DNA of 64,000 nucleotides from Nageia nagi. Lineage: Eukaryota; Pinophyta. Below the pieces are notes generated by a model. The model worked only from the letters and a program-made list of their open reading frames with translations, was not told where the DNA came from and did no database searches. Position 1 is the stretch's first letter. Each line of letters begins with the position of its first letter. Positions 11,885 to 21,470 of this stretch are shown here, in pieces. The DNA lies in contig JBITNC010000001.1 in the NCBI GenBank assembly GCA_050084985.1, forward strand, positions 58,652,001 to 58,716,000. The letters are read 5' to 3'. Position numbers and translations under genes: made by a program.

Positions 11885-12720
11885 AAGTAGTTGTTTCATC
11901 CACCAACACCTTTCACTTACTAATGGGAGAGTGCACAGTGACCCTAAAGGACATCTAGTGGATTTTGAGGATAGCGATCAAGGGGACCCCATGATTGGGT
12001 TACCAAATGAGGGTGGGAGAGAGGTAGAATGGATCTAGATATTGGACCAACACTATCACTATCTATGATAGAGGGAGGTGGCTTCAACTATGAGCATCCA
12101 TACAAACATGGGCTCATAGAATTTGTGACATGCTTCATGATGATTGTGATTACATTCTTCATACTACCAGATGCTTTTGGGTGTAGGTTCCCTTATAATA
12201 TTTGCAACGTATTATGCGATATCCATAAGGATGCTACAATTTTTGCATGGAACTCAACATTTTTGGTACAATTGTACCATAAGTTCTAGGCGATGAGGAT
12301 GGGAGTATATAGTTATTATGCAACCTATGGGTTTGACATTTTACATACATGCATAGGATGCAATGACCTTTAAGGAGTTGAGCAACAAGATACCCTACAT
12401 GATGCATTGGGAGTATCATCATGAGCTAAGGAGTGGGCGACTTAGAAGAGGTTAGGTGTCACACTTCATAAAGGTCTTTAGGATATTTTTCCAAGGTGAC
12501 ATGATCTAGAGACCATATAGAAGAGGTCCTAATTGGGAGAGGATAGAACACAACTAGATCATATTACATGAGCGAGGTGGATTAGAAGCCATCGAGATGA
12601 GGTCGAGTATATTGAATATCATAGGGTGATCTGATAGTTTAGATAGGTTTAGGATATACCTTGTAACTTATGGGTTTACAATAGGATGAATGGTAGAGTC
12701 AAGAGACCCCATTTGTAGTA
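11885..12720 (+). pseudogene. broken plant mobile domain (PMD, MAIN/MAIL1-type) sequence
   Basis: Successive plus-strand pieces in shifting frames follow the order of the aminotransferase-like plant mobile domain. About 11905-11960 reads NTFHLLMGECTVTLKDI, the conserved FHLP-x-GE-x-T-x-TLxD start. At 12029-12289 come CFMMIVITFFILPDAF and then ATIFAWNSTFLVQLYHKF, which fit the helical segment where a trp-bearing strand precedes LxxLY. About 12490-12610 reads RPYRRGPNWERIEHN and HERGGLEAIEMRSSIL. Stops and frameshifts interrupt it. PMDs occur in host genes of the MAIN/MAIL1 family and as captured domains in plant transposons; which applies here cannot be told. Sequence from 12720 to 13700 stays relatively G-rich but I see no family in it. 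Confidence 0.62.
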
Positions 12721-13739
12721 CCAGAGACCTATGAGGATGCAAATAGTGATGATGAGGTCATCAAAGACCATGATGATGTAGGCATGATAGAGAGATACAA
12801 CAAATGGTGCCTATAGAGGAAGAGGATGAGGGTGAGCTTATAGAGGTAGATGAGATGCAGATGGAGTTCCCCCTAAAGAGACAAAGGAGGCCCAGTAAAG
12901 GTCCCCCTAGTAGTAGTTGCCAAGCTAGTCCCAATGGTAGTAGAAGATGATCAGAGGTTAGAGGCAATAGAGCACCAGCTCATTGAGAGCTAGTGTAGTC
13001 TAGAGTAGAGCCACTTATGAGAGCAAGAGAGTAGACTATGAGGATTGAGATCCACTAGAGGCTAAGGCTATGGAGTACCAAGATTAGGAGTGTTGACTAT
13101 GGGGACCAAGCTCCTTTAAAGGATATAGGATATGGAGCAATGAGATCAGGAGCTCTGCTAGAGGCTAGAGATTAATGATCAAAGAGAGGTTGAACTCCAA
13201 AAATGAGTGTAGGAGGGCCAACCAAGAGATATTGGGCTCCAAAAAGGGAGAAGGACTTGACATAGACCATTTCTAGCCTAAGTCAATGGTTGGACAGCTT
13301 GAGCAGCAGATGATGGTATATGATATGGATTTTACGAGGAGATTGATCCCTTTACCAAAATTTGAGAATTTCGTAAATACAAAGCAAAATACATAAATCA
13401 TAGGGTGTATCCAGAAGTTTGCATGTGATGAATTCATTGCATGCCACCTCTCATACACATGACATGGGTATACACATAGGTACAAGGATCCAGGATCCAT
13501 CCCATTCTATAGTGAGGCATCTTGAGAGATCACCATCATCCTCTAGACATATATGAGGATGGATGGTAGCTATGAGACACACTTTTTTGTAGTTATAGGG
13601 TACATAGGTTATATAGGACACATGATATGGGTGAATGTTGCTAGGTGATATTTTTGTACTATGCACTCAAGATTATTATGTACTTTTTATTGGCTTTGGT
13701 AATGCTTATATATATGCAATGGGTTTATTATATGATTCA
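12721..13739. other. degenerate G-rich stretch after the PMD, no family recognised
   Basis: It contains many AGAGG/GATGAGG-type runs and only short open stretches. It may be the degraded remainder of whatever carried the PMD. No element end was found. Confidence 0.35.
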
Positions 13740-14919
13740 TTTTTAAATTATGTTGGATGACCCTAAGAAAATCCAATCTATGAAGAATAATCACTACTTG
13801 GGCATTTAAAAAAAACTTAAGGGTTTCTTGGGACTTACTAGTTATTGTAGGAAACTCATTAAGGATTATTGGAGAGTTATAACACCCTTAACAATAGTAA
13901 CCAAGAAATATACCTTATGTAGTCAAAAATAATCATGGCAATTTTTAACAATCTAAAATAAGTTGTTACTTTCAAACTAGTTCTAATCATCCCATTCTTC
14001 AACAAATTCTTTTTGATATAGTAATATGCATTAATAAATGGAAATGATGTTGTATTGATGTAAGATGACCATCCTTAGTATTTAAAATTAATTAACTATC
14101 AAGAAAATACTTGGAAAAAATTACATATGCGAAGGAAATGATAGTTATTTTACATACATTTCAAAAATGAAGATCTTATTCAATGAAAAGATGACTTATA
14201 CTCAAAATATACAATAGTAGATAAAAATACTTATTGAATAACATCTCTATTTTATGGAGCAAAAAACTTTAAGATCCAATAAAAAAAAGAATCTTATAAT
14301 AGATGTACTATTACAAAAAATGAAGAATAGGGATTTCTATATGCCATATTATCCTGAGCACCAATATGGATATAACAACTTTAAAATGAATATAAATAAA
14401 AACCAACTATAGAAAATATCATTTACCAACTAATTTATAAATGTAAAAAACCTTAAGGGTTTGAATGTAAAAATGAGATCTTAAAATTCTAGAATAATAT
14501 CTTTATTGGGAAAATCTCTTAATGTAATGAATTTGTTCTTCACAAGTTACACATTTCTCCATGAATAGGAAATTCAATATTCTTTAAAATTTATCATAGA
14601 GTGTTGCAAATAATTTTTTCTAATGGACCAAAAACAATGTAAAGAATTTTATAGAAGTATGTGAGATATACGAAACAAACAAATGAGAAATAACAAAAAT
14701 ACATAGATTATTTTAATCTTTATTAATTTTAGATAAGTAATGGTTTGATATTTCAATGGATTTTATTAAAGGATTAACAATGTAAGAAGGAAACATGATA
14801 ATATTTATTATAGTTAATATGCTATCTAAATATGCTAATTTTCTTGCACTTAAAAACCCCTTCATAATAGCTAATGTGGGAAGTTGTTTGTAAACCAACT
14901 CTTTTGTTTGGATGGTATA
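13740..14919 (+). pseudogene. chromovirus pol, first part (RT end, RNase H, integrase start)
   Basis: At about 13800-13920 the plus strand reads LRGFLGLT-like wording (KGFLGLTSYCRKLIKDY, then VITPLTIVTKK), the typical end of a Ty3/gypsy reverse transcriptase. A degraded RNase H follows. At 14725-14919 it reads WFDISMDFIKGLTM and LSKYANFLALKNPF, the integrase core with the first catalytic Asp. The frame stops abruptly at 14919 where the gag-only element is inserted, and resumes at 21113. Several stops and frameshifts are present, so this is a dead element older than its insertion. Confidence 0.83.
14915..14919 (+). repeat. target-site duplication GTATA, left
   Basis: Five bases GTATA precede the 5' LTR, and the same five follow the 3' LTR at 21108-21112. 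Confidence 0.88.
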
Positions 14920-15772
14920 TGTTAACACATAAAAATGAATTTATGTTTTTAAATCAATAAATTAATGAAATATGTTTGGCCTAAATATATGTCTTGAATG
15001 TATTAAGGTGATAATATCAATGTTTGTCTTGAATATGAATTTTATAATGATTATCTTGAATATTGCATGGGTTATCTTGAATATTGCATGAATTATCTTG
15101 CTTACTGGTGTTTTTATCTTGAATATTGTGAATTAGCCTTATTTATGTAGATGCATGCCGACCCATGGGTTGTATTATCTATTATCTATATAAATAAGGG
15201 ATCTAATAGTAAGTCCACACAACAAGGATACACACGATCCCGCGTATGGTCTTGTAAGTGGCAACCCCTTAAGGTATCTCTTGGTACCACCTACAAGGCT
15301 ATGGTTTGTGTGCTTCCTTTCGCGAGCTATCCTAACATCCACAATCTATTCTGATATCGCACTGCTATCTGAGACACCCGTATTGAAGTTCTGGACTTGA
15401 TTGAGAGGTCAAGAATCATCAAACGAAGGTCATCGATGCTCCTTTATGAACCAAAAACACCGTTGGTGCTCTTATATCACTAAAATAGACCGCCCACGGT
15501 CCTATTGTTGCATCTTCTCATGTCACTACGATTTTGGAAGGGCAGCTCATCATCAGTGCATCGCCAACATATTCATCTTTCGTTGTCAGGTACGTTTCGT
15601 GAGGTAAGTACACAAATTACAGTCTTGGTTGGTATAATTACATTTTTGAGTTGGTTATTTTGTTTATTGCTATTTAAAATAAATTGCTATCCGTAGCTCA
15701 AATACAGATAATATTGAGTTTGTATATATTTGCCTATTTGTTTATTTGCATGCTCAATTTTATTTGTAAACA
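14920..15772 (+). repeat. 5' LTR of the gag-only element
   Basis: 853-bp LTR, TG...CA ends, nearly the same as 20259-21107. It carries a TATA-type promoter at 15187-15196, a GACC/GGTC hairpin motif at 15488-15501 and a strong splice-donor-like GAG/GTAAGT at 15601-15608. Several short TATCTTGAATATTG repeats lie in its first third (about 15048-15130). Confidence 0.93.
15187..15196 (+). promoter_or_regulatory. TATA box of the LTR promoter
   Basis: TATATAAATA in the centre of the LTR, repeated in the 3' LTR near 20526-20535. It is placed as expected for transcription starting in the LTR and running into the internal region. Confidence 0.6.
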
Positions 15773-15774
15773 TT

Positions 15775-15790
15775 TGGTGAACCCGACATG
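15775..15790 (+). other. primer-binding site of the gag-only element
   Basis: TGGTGAACCCGACATG starts three bases after the LTR end. The first ten bases equal those of the Tat-like unit at 1606-1615. The complementary tRNA was not identified from memory. Confidence 0.7.
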
Positions 15791-15794
15791 AAAC

Positions 15795-16628
15795 ATGCTT
15801 GCTAATTTGAAAATGAACAAAGATATAGGTGAATTTTCAGATTATTCTTCATTAGTTCAATCATCACCTAAGAGAAAAAGAAAAACATGGAAAGGAACAG
15901 AGCCAACTAGGAAAAGTGCTAGATTAAATAAGGAAAGTGCTCCTTGGATTATTAAAGATAAACTTCCAGATGAGGAATCCTATCATGGTGATTCCGAAGA
16001 CAATGATAGTTTTGATGGTGAAACCTTAGAAAATATCAGCCAAATGTTCGAAAAAGATTTGTCAATAACCCTATACCGACCTAATAGATTCAATAGCTGG
16101 AACCTTACCGAAGAAAAACTTAGGTTAGTGCAACAGTTTATGAAAGATTTTGGGATGTTCTACAAATTTGCCACAGACACTAGTACAGCATATTCTTTTC
16201 ACTATTTATGGAAATTCAAAACTACAAATAATCTGACATCGATCATTAGAGCATCTTTTATCAAACCAACTATGACTATTATAGAAGATCGTGAAAATTT
16301 TTATGTGCCATGCTTTAACCAACAAACTTCTACTCCTAGGGATATTAAAACAAATATGTGCGAATCTATGTCATCTCTAACCCTTGTTGAATGTGAGAGA
16401 AATCATGAAGCAATAATGCAGGAAGAAATGAATAATGGATACTCAGATGAAGAGGAAGTGGTACATTTTGATGAAGAGTTAGATGATGAGTTAGAGATAG
16501 AGCTTGAAATGGACTCTATAGCACAAAGATTGGTTGATGCTTACCCCTATTGGTCCGATCGAGAGAAAGAGATTAAAGAAGCAGAAGTAAGAAGGGTTAT
16601 CAGCATAGGATCTTATCAGAAATCATAA
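15795..16628 (+). CDS. N-terminal ORF of the gag-only element, no family recognised
   Basis: Open frame of 277 codons directly after the primer-binding site and in a different frame from gag. The N-terminal third is basic, with the nuclear-localisation-like PKRKRKTWKG and TRKSARLNK at about residues 25-46. The middle has a trp-containing block (residues about 100-140) with FNSWNLTEEKLRLVQQFM. The C-terminal part (residues about 205-245) is strongly acidic (DEEEVVHFDEELDDELEIEL). I do not recognise a domain. Ogre-type elements are known for an extra ORF before gag, and this could be its counterpart, but that is inference from position. It is complete with no internal stop, so it was probably still translatable recently. 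Confidence 0.6.
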   Translation: MLANLKMNKDIGEFSDYSSLVQSSPKRKRKTWKGTEPTRKSARLNKESAPWIIKDKLPDEESYHGDSEDNDSFDGETLENISQMFEKDLSITLYRPNRFNSWNLTEEKLRLVQQFMKDFGMFYKFATDTSTAYSFHYLWKFKTTNNLTSIIRASFIKPTMTIIEDRENFYVPCFNQQTSTPRDIKTNMCESMSSLTLVECERNHEAIMQEEMNNGYSDEEEVVHFDEELDDELEIELEMDSIAQRLVDAYPYWSDREKEIKEAEVRRVISIGSYQKS

Positions 16629-16825
16629 TCATGCACAAAAGAGATCATCATAAGGGAATTAGAAATGCAGCTAGTACAGGAATGGAGGGAACAGAATTTA
16701 AGATTCGCCCTAGGACCATCAAATCACGAGAAAGAAGAAGAGACAGAAGGGTGTAAAACCCAGAAGAGAAGTCAGATCAGGGTGACATAGAAAAACAAAG
16801 GCAAAAAGAGATAGCAGAACAAAGA

Positions 16826-17830
16826 ATGGCACAACTTCAAGCAATGGCCGAGCAGCTCAAAAAGTTAACATTATTACATGATGAAAAAGCAAATAAATAT
16901 CTAGTAGAAAATCATCCTCTTTGCACAAGAATAAGAAGAAGAGCATGGGAAGGGGAAGATATTGAATTCAGCAAATACAATGGCATAAGTGATCCAAGGA
17001 TGCACATCACGATTTTTGAGGAGGCAGCTTGTAGTCACCTTCATGATGAGGATATGTTAGCTAGGTTATTTCAGCTCAGTCTAGGGGAAGAAGCCTCAGA
17101 ATGGTTTTATGACCTAAAGGACCAAAGTATCACCAACTATGGACAGTTAAAATGGGAATTCTTAGATCGGTATCAGCACAGCATAAAGAAAAAACCTGCC
17201 ATCATGGATTTGGCTAGAATGAGACAAGGGAAGAATCAATCATTTGAAGAGTTTGTAGTAGCTTGGAAGAAAGTGGCGACATACATAGATTTAAGTGAAA
17301 AAGAGTTGAAGCAGATGTTGATAAAGTCACTAAGGGATGAGGTGATGCTTGAATTTTTCAATTACCTAGAACAACCCCTTGCAGAAATGATCCTATCCAT
17401 GATCTGAAAAGAGAGACATTTGATGAAAATTGGTTTATGGGGGCATAAGAAAGATGAGAAACCAATACCAGCCAAAGTGATAGCTACAGTTACATCAACT
17501 AAAGAGTCACGAGGACCCACCAAACAAAAGACCCCTAGAGCATATACTAAGGTTACTGAAGATCATGATGAGTTGTTACAGTCATTGGTGCAAAGAGGTT
17601 TGATTCAGTTACCACCAGTAAATCAAAGAAACATAAGGACTACAGGAGGATTTTGCAAATATCACAGGGGTCATGGCCATAAAACTTGTGAATGTAAGAA
17701 ATTCAGAGATATTATTCAGGATTTAGTAGACAAGAAGGCTATCTCATTTAACCAACCAGAAGAAAAGAAAAAGGCTCCAGTACACACAGATAACGAAAAG
17801 TTGGGGATATATAAGGACCCCATGCCGTAG
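16826..17830 (+). pseudogene. gag polyprotein with one in-frame TGA
   Basis: The first part (16826-17404, 193 codons) is a retrotransposon gag capsid domain: IEFSKYNGISDPRMH, ARLFQLSLGEEASEWFYDL, YGQLKWEFLDRY and QGKNQSFEEFVVAWKK follow the family pattern. A TGA at 17405-17407 interrupts it, and the same frame then continues to 17830. The second part holds a zinc knuckle at 17654-17695 of the form C-x2-H-x4-H-x4-C and DIIQDLVDKKAI after it. No ATG is needed at the restart, so a single CGA-to-TGA change is the simplest account; programmed read-through cannot be excluded. The capsid would package element RNA. A frame that could join it to the preceding ORF is blocked by a stop near 16754. Confidence 0.85.
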
Positions 17831-19301
17831 CATAGTACCGAAATATTATATGCCTAGGGACACATGACAAAAGGAATCAAGATATCAAAAAGATAGTCAG
17901 AAGGACGACAAAATGAGGCTAGCACCAGTGGGAGCTCTAGGCCCTCTGGAGGCATCATTTGGTAGATCAAAAAAAAAAAAGAGAGAGAGAGAGAAGCTAA
18001 TAGTCAGTGCAGGTCACTAACGGATGTCATGGTCAAGAGATTGGGGGACTTCATGATGTCATAGCAGGAGCACCGGTGTTATATTTTGTGCTAATAGGAT
18101 CATCGGTGGTCCTCTTTTAGTAAAAAAAAAAAGGGAAAAAATCAAAAGATTCCAATTCCCTCCCACAGCGTGAGAACTCAAAATTTCAGGTTGTATCGTT
18201 GGCTTTCATTTTCAGGAATCACAGAGCATCAATTTCACCTCCATCACAAGCACATGCACAAGAGCAAATCAGGTACCAAAATTTGTGTTTCATATATATA
18301 TCATGATCAAAATGTTTTTGTTTACAATGCACTCTGGCCGGATGGTCGCATAAGGTATGAACGATTCTGTAAGAAAAGAGTGACAGAAAGCAAGTCAGTA
18401 TCAGATATGAAACAAAAATAGCAAAAATAGTACTGGTAAAGAGGATCACCCACGGTCTAGACCAGGTAAAAAGGACCGCCCACGGTCCAAACTAGAGCAA
18501 AAAGGACCACCAGCGATCCTGTTTCTGTGCATAAAGGTTGATAAAATTTGGGGTACAGGTTCGTACCGATGAGCATAGTATAGCCATGATACCAAAAATT
18601 TGAAAAATGGAATGTAAGGGTAAAAATGATGGGCTAGGGTATTCAACAGGAAAACCCTAGGGGCAACTTGGAAAACCAGCATGCGGGTAGCTAAAATCTG
18701 AAGATAAGCAAAAGCATAGCAAGGAAAAGGTAAGAGATGAAATGTACCTGATGATCGATAGGAGAATCAGCCACTAAGGCAACTCTGTGTCCATCCTGGT
18801 ACGTGATTGGTAGGGCCATAGTGTGCAGCATAGCAGTACAAGAAATATCACCTAGCGATAGCGACAAAATCACTAGCCAAACCTCTCTGACTCAGTCTCT
18901 CAAGCTCTAGGATACTCTCAGCTATGAGAATGATAGTGTGACCAAATGAGGAAGGGTGGGGCCCATTTTATAGAAATGTTAGGGCACACACTTCAAGATA
19001 ATTTTGATTTGAGCATTCGGTGTACGTGGACAAGCAACCAGGTATCAATCTGGAATCCAAGAGTGATTCATAGGGGCCTGATCTTCACGGTTTTTGATGA
19101 ATCCTCAAGAAAAGGACCGCCTACGGTCTTAGGTGAAGATCACCGATGTTCTAAATCTACTAGAAAGGACCGCCCGTGTTCCTTTTTTTAGTAAATCAGC
19201 TCATCCAAGTATCATGGACATATCACAGGTGCTTAACCAATGTCATATCTAGGATAATATTGCTTTGAATCTCACGTTTACAAGGTTGTGTTATCAGTTT
19301 A
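17831..19301 (+). other. non-coding internal region of the gag-only element
   Basis: No pol domain is seen. At 17969-17994 is a short A-run plus GA microsatellite. Copies of the GGACCG-CGGTCC hairpin motif occur at 18097, 18443, 18473, 18504, 19114 and 19167. Short open stretches here overlap on both strands and have no family resemblance. Confidence 0.65.
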
Positions 19302-19870
19302 TCATGCCTCTTGGTGGAGTTCCAGCTCCTGTTATCAACTTATCATGCCTCTTGGTGGAGTTTTAGCTCCATCAGTTTATCATTATTTTGTGAAGTTCGA
19401 TTCTTATGCAACTGCAGCATACCTCTTGGTGTGAAGTCTCAGTTGTGTGGAACTTAACTCTCCTCTATCAGCTTATCATGCCTCTTGGTGGAGTTTCAGC
19501 TCCATCAGTTTATCATTGTTTTGCAGAGTTCGGTTCTTATGCAACTGCAGCATACCTCTTGGTGCGAAATCTCAGTTGTGTGGAACTTAGCTCTCCTCTA
19601 TCAGCTTATCATGCCTCTTGGTGGAGTTTCAGCTCCATTAGTTTATCATTATTTTACGAAGTTTGTTTCTTATGCAACTGCAGCATACCTCTTGGTGCGA
19701 AGCCTCAGTTGTGTGGAACTTAGCTCTCCTCTATCAGCTTATCATGCCTCTTGGTGGAGTTTCAGCTCCATCAGTTTATCATTATTTTGCGGAGTTCAGT
19801 TCTTATGCAGCTGCAGCATGCCTCTTAGTGAGAAGTTTTAGCTTTCATTGCAATGTATAGAACTTAGCTC
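19302..19870 (+). repeat. 133-bp tandem repeat array in the gag-only element
   Basis: Units start with TCATGCCTCTTGGTGGAG at 19343, 19476, 19609 and 19742, exactly 133 bp apart; a 41-bp partial unit starts at 19302 and the last copy decays near 19860. Because 133 is not a multiple of three, each unit shifts frame. Overlapping open stretches across the array are therefore by-products and not a repeat protein. Confidence 0.92.
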
Positions 19871-20245
19871 TCCCCTACGTGCGATCATGGTTATCATGTC
19901 TCGTCTTGTGATGTGGTCTTGTCAAGTCGTCTGTTAGGTCATCATCATGTGTGTTGTCAAGTTTGTTGTCATGAGTAATCAGTGTTGCGGCAAGATTATC
20001 AGATTATCAGATATATCAGGCTATCACCTTCTATGGCAAAATGCAAGGGGCAAGCATGCCCAAGGTAATATCAAAAGGGAGTTTTCTCAACCCATATCTA
20101 GTACTAATAAGCTTTGTCATGATGTTGTTTAAGTTTAGAATGGTTAGTGTTTATTATTGCTTATCAAATTGTTTGCTATGATATTGTGTTTTTACTTTGA
20201 ATGCAAAATCTCAACTCACCTCATGTTTCTTTCGATTTCACATCC

Positions 20246-20258
20246 AAAGTGGGGCATC
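20246..20258 (+). other. polypurine tract of the gag-only element
   Basis: AAAGTGGGGCATC directly before the 3' LTR, the expected place for plus-strand priming. Confidence 0.7.
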
Positions 20259-21107
20259 TGTTAACACATAAAAATGAATTTATGTTTTTAAATCAATAAA
20301 TTAATGAAATATGCTTGGCCTAAATATATGTCTTGAATGTATTAAGGTGATAATATCAATGTTTGTCTTGAATATGAATTTTATAATGATTATCTTGAAT
20401 ATTGCATGGGTTATCTTGAATATTGCATGAATTATCTTGCTTACTGGTGTATTTATCTTGAATATTGTGAATTAGCCTTATTTATGTAGATGCATGCCGA
20501 CCCATGGGTTGTATTATCTATTATCTATATAAATAAGGGATCTAATAGTAAGTCCACACAACAAGGATACACACGATCCCGCGTATGGTCTTGTAAGTGG
20601 CAATCCCTTAAGGTATCTCTTGGTATCGCCTACAAGGCTATGGTTTGTGTGCTTCCTTTCACAGCTATCCTGACATCCACGATCTATTTTGATATCGCAC
20701 TACTATCTGAGACACCCGTATTGAAGTTTTGGACTTGATCGAGAGGTCAAGAATCATCAAACGAAGGTCGTCGGTGCTCCTTTATGAACCAAAGAACACC
20801 GTCGTGCTCTTATATCACTGAAAAGACCCCGCGGTCCTATTGTTGCATCTTCTCAGGTCACTACAGTTTTGGAAGGGCAGCTCATCATCAGTGCATCGCC
20901 AACATATTCATCTTTCGTTGTCAGGTACGTTCCGTGAGGTAAGTACACAAATTACAGTCTTGGTTGGTATAATTACATTTCTGAGTTGGTTATTTTGTTT
21001 ATTGCTATTTAGAATAAATTGCTATACGTAGCTCAAATACAGATAATATTGAGTTTGTAGATATTTGCCTATTTGTTTATTTGCACGCTCAATTTTATTT
21101 GTAAACA
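20259..21107 (+). repeat. 3' LTR of the gag-only element
   Basis: 849 bp, matching the 5' LTR with about 30 differences, many of them transitions. The hairpin motif is altered inside but keeps pairing arms (GACC...GGTC at 20825-20836). Confidence 0.93.
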
Positions 21108-21112
21108 GTATA
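21108..21112 (+). repeat. target-site duplication GTATA, right
   Basis: Same five bases as at 14915-14919, immediately after the CA end of the LTR. Confidence 0.88.
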
Positions 21113-21470
21113 CCAGAACACATTGTTGGTGATGAAAATTTAATGTTACAATTACTATTTTGGAGGAACTTTTATATATTAGTGGAAGCAAATTGAATGA
21201 GTTCTTCATACCATACACACTCAAATGGCCAAACAAAAATAATTAATAATTGATCTTTTAAGATGTTTTACATGTGATAAATGTACATATTGGATTATAT
21301 ACCTTCCCTTAAAATAATAGTGATAAATACACATATAATTGTATCATTTCCATTAAGTTGTCCCAATATAAGGTACTTTGTGGTAAAAAATTATCCTACA
21401 TTGATGGACTATATGTTGCATTCAACAAAGATAAATTGATATGAAATGGATCATGTATAAATAATGCCAA
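21113..21470 (+). pseudogene. chromovirus integrase, continuation after the insertion
   Basis: The frame broken at 14919 resumes: FWRNFYILVEAN, then MSSSYHTHSNGQTKIINN, matching the SSAYHPQTDGQTE-type segment before the catalytic Glu. Wording related to the later integrase region continues in broken frames to about 21470. The catalytic Glu is replaced by Lys in this reading. Confidence 0.75.

Larger units (their letters stand above)
14920..21107 (+). mobile_element. complete non-autonomous gag-only LTR retrotransposon (TR-GAG type)
   Basis: Element of 6188 bp with LTRs at both ends (TGTTAACACA...TTGTAAACA), a primer-binding site, a polypurine tract and a GTATA duplication. The internal 4.5 kb holds an N-terminal ORF, a gag with zinc knuckle, about 1.5 kb of non-coding sequence and a 133-bp tandem array. 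No protease, reverse transcriptase, RNase H or integrase is detectable between 17831 and 20258. This is the structure of TR-GAG elements, which need enzymes from a related autonomous element. About 30 differences between the LTRs over about 850 bp (counted by eye, about 96 percent identity) make it younger than the other elements here. It lies in the integrase of an older chromovirus. Confidence 0.92.

Noticed and set aside
14713-14928. Minus-strand open stretch of 71 codons
   Set aside because: It lies opposite the chromovirus integrase (LSKYANFLALKNPF on the plus strand) and crosses the insertion border.
19406-19860. Three overlapping plus-strand open stretches across the 133-bp array
   Set aside because: The array period shifts the frame in each unit, so the same DNA appears in all three frames; this is a by-product of the repeat and not a protein family.
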